Assembly: GCA_963676635.1 (NCBI GenBank)
Contig: OY781105.1
Location: 744,001 to 808,000 of the forward strand
DNA: 64,000 nt
DNA from: GCA-002708315 sp963676635
GTDB lineage: Bacteria > Bacteroidota > Bacteroidia > Bacteroidales > F082
Reading direction: 5' to 3'
The position numbers and the translations under genes are program-made. The notes beneath the pieces are model-generated. The model searched no databases. It was not told where the DNA came from and worked only from the letters and a program-made list of their open reading frames with translations. Positions 1 through 7,752 of the stretch are shown piece after piece; the first letter of the stretch is position 1, and each line of letters begins with the position of its first letter.

Positions 1-109
1 CGATAAGAACTTTCATATTTATATACATGGGGATAAAGATCTCATAGAACAAGGTATCGATGAAAATGGCAAAAAATTTTATAAAATATACTATGAAAAT
101 GAATCCTAA
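1..109 (+). CDS. 3' end of an unidentified gene (partial)
   Basis: The second reading frame is open from the window edge to a TAA at 107-109 and encodes the last 35 residues of a protein, rich in charged and aromatic residues (contains HIYIHGDKDL). It ends 6 bp before the stop of the convergent amidohydrolase gene, a tail-to-tail spacing that fits a real gene end. Too little is visible to name a family. Confidence 0.45.
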   Translation, partial: DKNFHIYIHGDKDLIEQGIDENGKKFYKIYYENES

Positions 110-115
110 TGTCAC

Positions 116-1765
116 TCACCTTTCACACATCACTTCAACTCCATCAACATAAGTGGCAATAACACCAGATTCAGGTATTTCAGCCTCATCACATTCCATA
201 ATATCCTTATCCAAAATAACTATATCTGCAGCTTTGCCTGGTTCCAGGCTACCTCTGTTACTCTCATCAAAGCTACCCATAGCAGGCCATATTGTTATAG
301 ACCTAAGAGCGTCCTCCCTGCTAATGGCATTCTCCATCTGAAAACCTGCATCAGGCGATCCTGCTAAATCTTTTCGCGCTACAGCAGCATAAAATGTATA
401 TAATGGTGAGATATTTTCAATGGGGAAATCAGTACCATTTATTAGCCATCTGTTTTCATCTAGGAGCTCTTGATAAGCATAAGCAGACTTAATGCGCTCA
501 TCTCCTATCCTATCACCTGCCCAGTACATATCCGAAGTGCAATGTGTCGACTGTACAGAAGGGATAATAGAATAGTCACCAAAACAATGAAAATCATCTG
601 GATTAACAATCTGTGCATGTTCAATCCTCCACCGTCTGTCATTCTTACCGCCAAGGATATCAGAATATACCTTTAACATAAGCCTGTTACCCGAATCACC
701 AATGGCATGGGTATTAACCTGAAATCCTGCATCATAAGCCATGCGGCAGATGCTATCGTAATACTCCCTGGGATACAACTGCAGTCCGCGTACCTCCGGT
801 GCATCGCTGTATGGCTCCAGCAATAAAGCGCCTCTGCTGCCCAAAGCACCATCGGCATACAGCTTAACAGAGCTTACTGTTAGCTTCCCGTTTCTGATGG
901 GGGCTTTGGAGAGGAAATAGTCCAGACTTTCCGGATCAGGACTTACCATTGCATATACCTTTATGTTAATATCACCAGATTTCTGTAGACTATCGATCAG
1001 TAATATATCCTCCTTTTGTAGTCCGGCATCAGTAACTGTTGTCAAACCACAAGCAAAACAATTCTCCTGAGCCTTCTTCAGTGCAAGGATTTTATCGGCC
1101 GTTGTTGTTTCGGGCACCTTCTCTCTAACAATATCAATAGCATTATCAATAAGAACACCAGAAGGTTCTCCGTTTTTCATCACCACTTCTCCGCCATCCA
1201 CAACAGTGTTTAAATCAATTCCTGCAATCTCCAAAGCTTTTGAGTTCACAATAACAGCATGTCCGTCAATTCTTGTGAGCATAACAGGAATATCAGGGAA
1301 AAGAACATCCAGTTTTTCTTTATCAGGAAACTCCTTTACCTGCCAGTCATTCTGATCCCAGCCTCTTCCCAGCACCCACTCTGTGGGATACCTTTCAGCA
1401 TGCTCTTTAACACGCTCACAAACATCATCAAAGGATACAGTCCCGTTAAGATCAGCATAACGCAGACTCATAATGCCGTATCCCATAAAATGACTGTGAC
1501 CGTCGTTAAACCCTGGATATACATACTTGCCGAATGCATCAACAATTTTGTCCGACGAATATTTCCCTTCAATATCGCTGGTGCTTCCAACAGCAACTAT
1601 CTTGCCATCAGCAACAGCAATTGCTTCAACAATATCGAAATTATCATTAACAGTGTATATTTTTGCATTTTTTATTATCAGATCAATATTCTCTTTTCTA
1701 TTCATATTACAAGAAGCTATTATTAAGGTAATACCCGCAAGGAGTAGTATTTTAGTTGTTTTCAT
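116..1765 (-). CDS. Amidohydrolase family 3 lipoprotein (YtcJ-like)
   Basis: Predicted metal-dependent hydrolase of the amidohydrolase 3 group. The N-terminus is a lipoprotein signal ending in IASC (Cys19), so the enzyme should be anchored in the cell envelope. The metal-binding HSH (His90, His92) follows a GFNDGH turn, and later metal-site motifs NTHAIGD and RIEHAQ are present, as is a late Asp in NGTDFPIE. Its 549 residues are normal for the family, which includes N-substituted formamide deformylases. The natural substrate cannot be read from sequence. It lies 9 bp downstream of the ABC importer genes and may be the last gene of that transcript, but a shared function is not shown. Confidence 0.85.
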   Translation of the reverse strand: MKTTKILLLAGITLIIASCNMNRKENIDLIIKNAKIYTVNDNFDIVEAIAVADGKIVAVGSTSDIEGKYSSDKIVDAFGKYVYPGFNDGHSHFMGYGIMSLRYADLNGTVSFDDVCERVKEHAERYPTEWVLGRGWDQNDWQVKEFPDKEKLDVLFPDIPVMLTRIDGHAVIVNSKALEIAGIDLNTVVDGGEVVMKNGEPSGVLIDNAIDIVREKVPETTTADKILALKKAQENCFACGLTTVTDAGLQKEDILLIDSLQKSGDINIKVYAMVSPDPESLDYFLSKAPIRNGKLTVSSVKLYADGALGSRGALLLEPYSDAPEVRGLQLYPREYYDSICRMAYDAGFQVNTHAIGDSGNRLMLKVYSDILGGKNDRRWRIEHAQIVNPDDFHCFGDYSIIPSVQSTHCTSDMYWAGDRIGDERIKSAYAYQELLDENRWLINGTDFPIENISPLYTFYAAVARKDLAGSPDAGFQMENAISREDALRSITIWPAMGSFDESNRGSLEPGKAADIVILDKDIMECDEAEIPESGVIATYVDGVEVMCER

Positions 1766-1774
1766 ATTACAAAA

Positions 1775-2566
1775 TTAATTTTTCGTACTTTCAAACCTCA
1801 AAGTAGTAGTATTAAAAGCTATTCCCGCTCGATCAAATAGTCTGTTAATGGCACCTGATTTAACAAGTTCATCAGGCTTACCTGTTATAAACTCATCATT
1901 GTTACCAAGAAGCCAAATATAATGAGCAGAGTTAAGAGCAAGTTCAGTATCATGAGTAGTCATAATCACAGACTTTCCCATTTCAGAAACCATTTTATTA
2001 AGCAATATCATCACCTCAACTTTGCCAGGAGAGTCGATAAAAGCTGCTGGCTCATCCAGAAATATCAAAGGTGTGTCTTGTGCTATGGCTCTTGCCAGCA
2101 GTACCTTTTGCTTTTCACCGTCGCTGAGTGAATAGAAATATCGGTGAGCCAGATTACTTACGCCTACAACCTCCAGCGAATTATTTATCAATAGTATATC
2201 TTCTTCCGTAAGGCGTCCCATGAAATTACCATAAGGATATCTGCCTGTTCCTGCAACATCTACTGCAGTAAGGTATCTGTCGTCGATTTTATCAGTAAGT
2301 ACAACGGCTATCTCCCTTGCTATATCCCTTCGGCTCATTCTGGAAATATCTTTTCCTTTGATATTTATCTGTCCTTCCAGTGAAGACAGGAATCCCGACA
2401 AGGTTCCTAAAAGCGTTGACTTACCAGCGCCATTGGGACCAAGTATGGCTATCAACTCCCCTTTACCCACCATTGTGTTAAGATTTGTATGGAGTATCTT
2501 TCTGTTACTTCCTTTAAGTATATATCCGGTTGTGAGGTTTTTTATTTCCAGAATATTATTGCCCAT
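1775..2566 (-). CDS. ABC importer ATPase, FecE/BtuD type
   Basis: Cytoplasmic ATPase of an iron-siderophore/haem/cobalamin-type importer. Walker A GPNGAGKS is at residues 43-50, the signature LSDGE at 147-151, Walker B LIFLDE at 167-172 and the switch His at 205. The length of 263 residues is typical. Its ATG overlaps the end of the permease gene by 11 bp, so the two are probably translationally coupled. The cargo (iron chelate, haem or corrinoid) is undecided; no cobalamin riboswitch is visible in the short upstream region of the operon. Confidence 0.9.
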   Translation of the reverse strand: MGNNILEIKNLTTGYILKGSNRKILHTNLNTMVGKGELIAILGPNGAGKSTLLGTLSGFLSSLEGQINIKGKDISRMSRRDIAREIAVVLTDKIDDRYLTAVDVAGTGRYPYGNFMGRLTEEDILLINNSLEVVGVSNLAHRYFYSLSDGEKQKVLLARAIAQDTPLIFLDEPAAFIDSPGKVEVMILLNKMVSEMGKSVIMTTHDTELALNSAHYIWLLGNNDEFITGKPDELVKSGAINRLFDRAGIAFNTTTLRFESTKN

Positions 2567-3593
2567 GACCTATCCTCCTTCCTTTTATTATAACCCATAT
2601 AACAACAGGAGCTCCTATTATGGATGTAACAGCGTTTATGGGCAGCGATCCATCAAATCCGGGCAGCTTGGCAATAAGATTGCAAAACAACGCCAGCGAG
2701 CCTCCTATGAGCAATACAGATGGAATAAGTACTGCATGATTGGAGGTTTTAAATATGCTTCGCGCGATGTGCGGCACTGCCAGTCCGATAAAAGCAATTG
2801 GTCCGGTAAAGGCGGTACCTAAAGCTATGAGTAATCCTGCTAACAATATTAGTGAGCGTTGTATGCGTATTACATTAAAACCGGATGCTTCGGCATACTT
2901 CCCGCCAAGCAGCAAGGCATTAAGACTCTTTGTAAAAACAAAGGCAATTACAACTATTAACGCTGTCGCGATAAGCACAATAACCGACTGGCTGACAGAC
3001 GTCTTTGAAAAGCTGCCTAATCCCCACAAAACATATGAATGCAGGTCTTTTGACGTGCTGAAATACTGGAGTGTGCCCACAACAGCTGATACAAGATAGC
3101 CTATCATAATACCTATGATCAGTATTGTAACAGCGCTTCCTATTCGTGAGCCTACCATAAGAATTATTATAAGAACCACCGCCGCTCCTGCGAAAGCAGC
3201 AAATACTGTTGCTATGTCGCTTTGCAGATTGAAATCCAGACCAAAGGCACCACCGGCACCTCCAAACAAGATAAGGATGGCTACACCCAAACTGGCTCCT
3301 GAGCTTACGCCGAGAACAGATGGTCCGGCTAAGGGGTTGTTAAAGACTGTCTGTAACAATAACCCCGCAAGACTTAATCCCATTCCTACTGATAACGCAA
3401 TAACCGACTGTGGAAGTCGGTATTGCAGGATTATCACTTCCGAAGAACTACCGCTGGTTAGCCCCAGCAAAGTGTTAAGTATCTCCTGCCATGCTATGTT
3501 AACAGACCCGTACCATATGTTTAACACAAACAAAACCGGGATCAGGATTACCAATCCGGCAAACATCAATTTGATATTCAAAGCTTTGCCCAT
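2556..3593 (-). CDS. ABC importer permease, FecCD/BtuC family
   Basis: Integral inner-membrane permease of 345 residues with about nine to ten hydrophobic segments. Family hallmarks include the RLPQSVIALSVGMGLSLAG segment after the second helix, the NPLAGPSVLGVSSGAS segment, and a GPIAFIGLAVPHIAR loop near the C-terminus that contacts the ATPase. It is the middle gene of a binding protein-permease-ATPase operon on the minus strand, 8 bp after the binding-protein gene and overlapping the ATPase gene. Confidence 0.92.
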   Translation of the reverse strand: MGKALNIKLMFAGLVILIPVLFVLNIWYGSVNIAWQEILNTLLGLTSGSSSEVIILQYRLPQSVIALSVGMGLSLAGLLLQTVFNNPLAGPSVLGVSSGASLGVAILILFGGAGGAFGLDFNLQSDIATVFAAFAGAAVVLIIILMVGSRIGSAVTILIIGIMIGYLVSAVVGTLQYFSTSKDLHSYVLWGLGSFSKTSVSQSVIVLIATALIVVIAFVFTKSLNALLLGGKYAEASGFNVIRIQRSLILLAGLLIALGTAFTGPIAFIGLAVPHIARSIFKTSNHAVLIPSVLLIGGSLALFCNLIAKLPGFDGSLPINAVTSIIGAPVVIWVIIKGRRIGHGQ

Positions 3594-3601
3594 ATATACA
3601 A

Positions 3602-4726
3602 TTAATGGTTGTAAAGATAATAATACTTTGGCTTGTATCCGGGAAGTAGTTTAGGATGAAAGGCAAATATTAAATCACCCAGCAGAATATGAGGCTCCAG
3701 TGTGCCTGTTTCAAAGTAGTTGCTTTTTTTTGAGTCACAGAATATAACCTTGTGGTTTTTAAAGGCGTCAAAGGTAGTGTACAGATCATTCTCAGCTCCC
3801 AGCTTATCATAAGAGAACCCGCCGGGGTAAGTACCTACAATCCTCCAGTAATCGGCATTATGTGCTTTACTGTAAACAGTCTCAAAATCCAGACAAAAGC
3901 TTGCGTTCTGCTTGTTATCAGCCCACAGATACTGCGCTCCTGCATCCTTAAATATATGAGCTATATAGCTTTCGCCACCAGGAACATACCACTGTCCGGC
4001 GAAATACTTATCAGAGAACACAGTAGGCTTTTGCCCCAGGCCTTCTGTCAGCTCCTTATAATAATTGTAATTACCTACGATAGTATCGAAAATGCTATCG
4101 GCTTTATCCATCCTGTTAAAGAAAAGAGCAGTAAATTTAATCCATTCTGCTCTTCCTAATGGATTAGTTTCCAGATAATCGTAGTATGGCACCATGGGCA
4201 ACTCAGTGGCTACCAGAGGATGCTTCTGGTTTATATTATAAGGAGAATAAAATATTATTCGTGGTGAGATTTCAAGTACCTTCTCGAGAAAGAAATTACC
4301 ATTGGCGGCAAGATTCTGAATACGACCTTCGTTAAGCAATTTCTTCACATCCTTGTTTCTTATATATTCAGACTCAGATATCCCGACTACATCGTCAAGG
4401 AGTCCTAATACATCAAAAGCATTCAGCTGTGTTGCCGAGAGTACCGCCACACTATCCGACGGAATAATAAACACATTTTCTTTGCCTGCATACCCGCTAT
4501 TCTCCGTAAGGTAACATGTGTAAAACACTTTATCAGGATCGTTTAACGCGTAAACATCCAGCTTGTAAACACCATCATTGTGATAAATATCAAAACCATC
4601 AGCATAATTAACAAGCGATTCAGACTTACTACTAAACAGTTTATCCAATTCCGATACCTTAGCTGTATTGTTACATGATGCTGCTATCAGCACCAGACAA
4701 AAAAATATTATTCCTTTTATTTTCAT
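3602..4726 (-). CDS. ABC importer substrate-binding lipoprotein
   Basis: Envelope lipoprotein, probably the periplasmic binding protein for the adjacent FecCD-type permease and ATPase. I place the start at 4726 rather than at an in-frame ATG 36 bp upstream, because the product then begins with a clean lipoprotein signal (MKIKGIIFFCLVLIAASC) and because a TACTTTTG promoter element at 4740-4747 lies between the two candidates. The mature part has the two-lobed metal-chelate receptor look, including VVGISESEYIRN early and a C-terminal FHPKLLPG, but is divergent. About 374 residues. Confidence 0.8.
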   Translation of the reverse strand: MKIKGIIFFCLVLIAASCNNTAKVSELDKLFSSKSESLVNYADGFDIYHNDGVYKLDVYALNDPDKVFYTCYLTENSGYAGKENVFIIPSDSVAVLSATQLNAFDVLGLLDDVVGISESEYIRNKDVKKLLNEGRIQNLAANGNFFLEKVLEISPRIIFYSPYNINQKHPLVATELPMVPYYDYLETNPLGRAEWIKFTALFFNRMDKADSIFDTIVGNYNYYKELTEGLGQKPTVFSDKYFAGQWYVPGGESYIAHIFKDAGAQYLWADNKQNASFCLDFETVYSKAHNADYWRIVGTYPGGFSYDKLGAENDLYTTFDAFKNHKVIFCDSKKSNYFETGTLEPHILLGDLIFAFHPKLLPGYKPKYYYLYNH

Positions 4727-4739
4727 AATTTCTAAGATG

Positions 4740-4747
4740 CAAAAGTA
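4740..4747 (-). promoter_or_regulatory. Bacteroidetes -7 promoter element for the importer operon
   Basis: On the minus strand this reads TACTTTTG, matching the Bacteroidetes TAnnTTTG element. It lies 13 bp before the ATG at 4726 and back to back with a plus-strand copy at 4768-4775, so the two operons share a very short divergent promoter. No convincing -33 element was found. Confidence 0.5.
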
Positions 4748-4767
4748 TACCGTTTCTTTCAATTTAT

Positions 4768-4775
4768 TACTTTTG
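4768..4775 (+). promoter_or_regulatory. Bacteroidetes -7 promoter element for the C26 gene
   Basis: Reads TACTTTTG. An in-frame ATG at 4777 directly follows it and would lie at or before the transcription start, so translation should begin at the next ATG, 4801, which also gives the better lipoprotein signal. Confidence 0.5.
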
Positions 4776-4800
4776 AATGATTCAAAATTTTACGTTTATC

Positions 4801-5592
4801 ATGAAGTTTTCAAAACCAGGCATTATCCTTTTAACTATAATCATCATTAATCTTCTTTCATCCTGTACTGACGTGCAGAATAAGAAAGCCGTTAAAATAC
4901 TTATCAGCAAAGAAAAAGCAAACAAAGCTGATATGATGTACTCTGATTGGCTAAAGCGCCATGGCAATGTTAATTGTTTGTATGCCTACCCAATGGGAAT
5001 TGATTCAGCATTAAAGGTACTTTCGGAGAGTGATGGGCTGCTAATAACAGGAGGTAGAGATGTTTTTCCGGGCAACTATGGCAAGATTGACGACACCTCC
5101 CGGTGTGGATCCTTCGACAGATATCGGGATAGTCTGGAATTCAGTCTTATCAATATGGCAATAGAAAACAAAATCCCTTTGCTTGGTGTTTGTCGTGGCG
5201 AACAGATAATCAACGTGTCACAAGGAGGCACATTATATATTGACATACCCACAGATTTTGATACAACAGTAACACATCGCCTACCTGGATATCAAAGAGC
5301 AGTGCATAAAGTAAATCTACTTCCCGGGTCAATGATTTCTCAGATATGCGATGTTGAGCATGGCGATGTAGTTTCTAATCATCATCAGGGAATTGAACTG
5401 GCAGGAGATAACATAAGAGTTACTGCCTATTCAGCAGACAGTCTGCCGGAAGCCATTGAATGGAATGATACAACAGGACTGGCTATGATGATAGCAGTAC
5501 AATGGCATCCTGAAACAATGGACATTAAAAACCCTTTATCTGCTATGCTTGCAAAGAAATTTTTAAATCAGGCTTCAGCAGATAATGAGTAA
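4801..5592 (+). CDS. Gamma-glutamyl-gamma-aminobutyrate hydrolase-like lipoprotein (peptidase C26)
   Basis: Class I glutamine-amidotransferase-fold hydrolase. Starting at 4801, the product opens with a lipoprotein signal ending in LLSSC (Cys22), unusual for a family normally found in the cytoplasm. The nucleophile elbow LGVCRGEQ places the catalytic Cys at residue 131, and VQWHPE near the C-terminus supplies the His and Glu of the triad. The family cleaves gamma-glutamyl bonds; the export suggests action on a periplasmic gamma-glutamyl compound, which is inference. It overlaps the following SDR gene by 8 bp. Confidence 0.82.
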   Translation: MKFSKPGIILLTIIIINLLSSCTDVQNKKAVKILISKEKANKADMMYSDWLKRHGNVNCLYAYPMGIDSALKVLSESDGLLITGGRDVFPGNYGKIDDTSRCGSFDRYRDSLEFSLINMAIENKIPLLGVCRGEQIINVSQGGTLYIDIPTDFDTTVTHRLPGYQRAVHKVNLLPGSMISQICDVEHGDVVSNHHQGIELAGDNIRVTAYSADSLPEAIEWNDTTGLAMMIAVQWHPETMDIKNPLSAMLAKKFLNQASADNE

Positions 5593-6418
5593 AAATATCC
5601 TAATTACCGGAAGCACAGGTTTTGTAGCACGACACTTATATGCGAGATTGCTAAGCCACACAGATTACAATCTGATACTAACATACCGCCAAAATAAAGG
5701 AGATTACAAACCCCATAAGCGGCTTATATTTGAACAGGCAAACCTGTTACAACCTGAATCATTTGACAGGATAATCCATAGTTACCACCCGGATGTTGTA
5801 ATCCACCTTGCTGCAATGGCCCGCGTAAAAGACGGCATTGACAATCCTGAACAAACCACAAAAGCAAACCTCACGGCCACAACAAAAATTGCAGATTCAT
5901 GCATAAGCCATGGCGTGGGAACACTAATTACAGCCTCCTCAAACCTGGCACAGAATGCAGTGTCGGTTGTAGGCATTACAAAGCTAAAGTCTGAACAATA
6001 CCTGCAAACAGTACCAGCCAAAGCCACAAAACTCATAAGCTTCAGAGTCCCGAATGTGATTGACAGCTCAGAATCTGTTACACTAATATTTAAGAAGCTT
6101 ATAGAAAACAACAAACCGCTAACCATTACACACCCTGATATGAGTCGCATGTTCATAACCGGGCCAAGAGCTGCAGAATGGATACATTATCTAATGGACC
6201 ATGGCGATCACAGGGGCATATACGTTTCATACAAAGAACCCACTAAAATAACAGACCTTGCAAGAGAAATGATAGAAAAATCAGGCAAAAGGCTACCCAT
6301 TACCTACATAGGCATGAAAGAAGGAGAGAAACTCACTGAACACACATTCACAAAAGCAGACGTTATCCCAACAGATATGGAGTATCTGGGAAAACTATCA
6401 AATAATGATAAACTTTGA
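5585..6418 (+). CDS. NAD-dependent epimerase/dehydratase family (extended SDR), catalytic Tyr replaced
   Basis: Rossmann-fold protein of 277 residues. The nucleotide-binding motif TGSTGFVARH is at residues 8-17, and HLAAMARV around residue 74 is the usual beta4 motif. At the YxxxK active site the sequence is VGITK: Lys133 is kept but position 129 is Val (codon GTA at 5969-5971) instead of Tyr. It should bind NAD(P) but may not do standard SDR chemistry. It overlaps the C26 gene by 8 bp, suggesting cotranslation. Confidence 0.82.
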   Translation: MSKNILITGSTGFVARHLYARLLSHTDYNLILTYRQNKGDYKPHKRLIFEQANLLQPESFDRIIHSYHPDVVIHLAAMARVKDGIDNPEQTTKANLTATTKIADSCISHGVGTLITASSNLAQNAVSVVGITKLKSEQYLQTVPAKATKLISFRVPNVIDSSESVTLIFKKLIENNKPLTITHPDMSRMFITGPRAAEWIHYLMDHGDHRGIYVSYKEPTKITDLAREMIEKSGKRLPITYIGMKEGEKLTEHTFTKADVIPTDMEYLGKLSNNDKL

Positions 6419-6452
6419 AGTTTGAACATTGTACTTTGAACTTTGAACTTAA
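6418..6452 (+). repeat. Heptamer array, TTTGAAC type
   Basis: About five 7-bp units such as actttga and acattgt lie between the SDR gene and the next start. One TTTG of the array (6435-6438) sits 20 bp before a -7 element and may serve as the -33 box. Confidence 0.6.
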
Positions 6453-6458
6453 AATAAC

Positions 6459-6466
6459 TACTTTTG
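6459..6466 (+). promoter_or_regulatory. Bacteroidetes -7 promoter element just before the ATG at 6471
   Basis: Reads TACTTTTG, with TTTG at 6435-6438 as a possible -33 element (20-bp spacer). Only 4 bp separate the element from the ATG, so the transcript may be leaderless or nearly so. Confidence 0.55.
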
Positions 6467-6470
6467 CTAC

Positions 6471-7739
6471 ATGAAACGAACAACCATAATACTAACAGTC
6501 TTACTACTGATACTGGCATTACCGGCAAAGTCAGCATGGTTACTAATACCAATGGATGATGCACAGAAAAACCATCTGAAAGCTTACGGTATTGCTTACT
6601 GGGTGCTTACAAAGGGAGCAGAAGTTGAGTGGCTGCTAAACTACAGAGGCGGCAGCTACCTCATCAAATACCATGAATCGTTTGACAATGAATGCACTGT
6701 TAGAGGTGTCACTACCGAAACAATCTCTGATGTACAGGCAAATTCCATAAAAACACAGATACTACAACCAGATATAAACATGGATGTTATCGAGCTACAG
6801 AAAGCTCCTAAAATAGCCGTTTATAGTCCGAAAAACAAACAACCGTGGGATGATGCAGTAACCCTTGCCCTCACCTACGCTGAGATACCCTATGATGTTG
6901 TGTACGACCAGGAAGTAATAAGCGGAATGCTACCAACATACGACTGGCTGCATCTGCACCATGAAGACTTTACAGGGCAATATGGCAAATTCTGGGCGCA
7001 TTACAGAAACTATCCGTGGTATAAAGAAGATGTGGCTGCCAATGAGGCTATCGCTGCCGAGCTTGGATTTGATAAAGTATCAGAGTTAAAGCTCGCTGTT
7101 GCTGAAAAGATTCGCGACTTTGTTATTGGCGGTGGCTACCTGTTCGCTATGTGCTCAGCCACCGACAGCTATGATGTGGCTCTTGCTGCTGAAAATGTTG
7201 ATATCTGTGATATTATGTTCGATGGCGATCCCATCGAAGGAGGAGCTCAACAAAAACTGGACTATTCTAAATGTATGGTATTTAAAGATTTCACTATTGT
7301 GCAAAACCCTGCCAAATACGAGATATCTGATATCGATGTTACTGAAACACGCCCGAGATCTATTCGCGAAAACAATGATTACTTCCTGTTGTTTGACTTC
7401 TCAGCTAAGTGGGATCATATCCCCACAATGCTTTGCCAGAACCACGAACGCCTTATTAAGGGCTTTATGGGGCAAACAACAGCCTTTAATGAAGACCTGT
7501 TGCAGTCGAACGTAATTATCATGGGAGAGAATAAAGCTGCTAATGAAGCCAGATATATCCATGGAGAGATTGGCAAAGGTTTCTGGACATTCTATGGTGG
7601 ACATGATCCGGAAGACTACCAGCATAAGATTGGTGATCCACCAACAGACCTTAACCTGCATCCTAATTCACCCGGATACAGGCTTATCCTCAATAATGTT
7701 CTATTCCCTGCAGCTAAAAAGAAGAAAAGAAAAACCTAA
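6471..7739 (+). CDS. Secreted protein of the Bacteroidota family annotated 'asparagine synthetase B'
   Basis: 422 residues with an N-terminal signal peptide (about residues 1-21, ending near AKSA). The following segment, LIPMDDAQKNHLKAYGIAYW, is recognisable from a widespread Bacteroidota family carrying the name asparagine synthetase B. That name is doubtful: the protein is exported and lacks the N-terminal Cys2 of class II glutamine amidotransferases. A GGGYLFAMCSATDSYDVALA segment (about residues 222-241) and several HHEDF/HDPEDY motifs suggest a catalytic or metal-binding domain. Next gene begins 13 bp later. Function unknown. Confidence 0.75.
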   Translation: MKRTTIILTVLLLILALPAKSAWLLIPMDDAQKNHLKAYGIAYWVLTKGAEVEWLLNYRGGSYLIKYHESFDNECTVRGVTTETISDVQANSIKTQILQPDINMDVIELQKAPKIAVYSPKNKQPWDDAVTLALTYAEIPYDVVYDQEVISGMLPTYDWLHLHHEDFTGQYGKFWAHYRNYPWYKEDVAANEAIAAELGFDKVSELKLAVAEKIRDFVIGGGYLFAMCSATDSYDVALAAENVDICDIMFDGDPIEGGAQQKLDYSKCMVFKDFTIVQNPAKYEISDIDVTETRPRSIRENNDYFLLFDFSAKWDHIPTMLCQNHERLIKGFMGQTTAFNEDLLQSNVIIMGENKAANEARYIHGEIGKGFWTFYGGHDPEDYQHKIGDPPTDLNLHPNSPGYRLILNNVLFPAAKKKKRKT

Positions 7740-7752
7740 ACATAAATAAACA

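Noticed and set aside
1259..1726. 155-codon plus-strand open frame inside the amidohydrolase gene
   Set aside because: Antisense to a clearly conserved gene and without a recognisable protein pattern. Similar shadows across the window were left out.
4670..4800. Cobalamin riboswitch or Fur box before the importer operon
   Set aside because: The divergent gap is too short for a cobalamin riboswitch, and no good Fur-box palindrome is visible.
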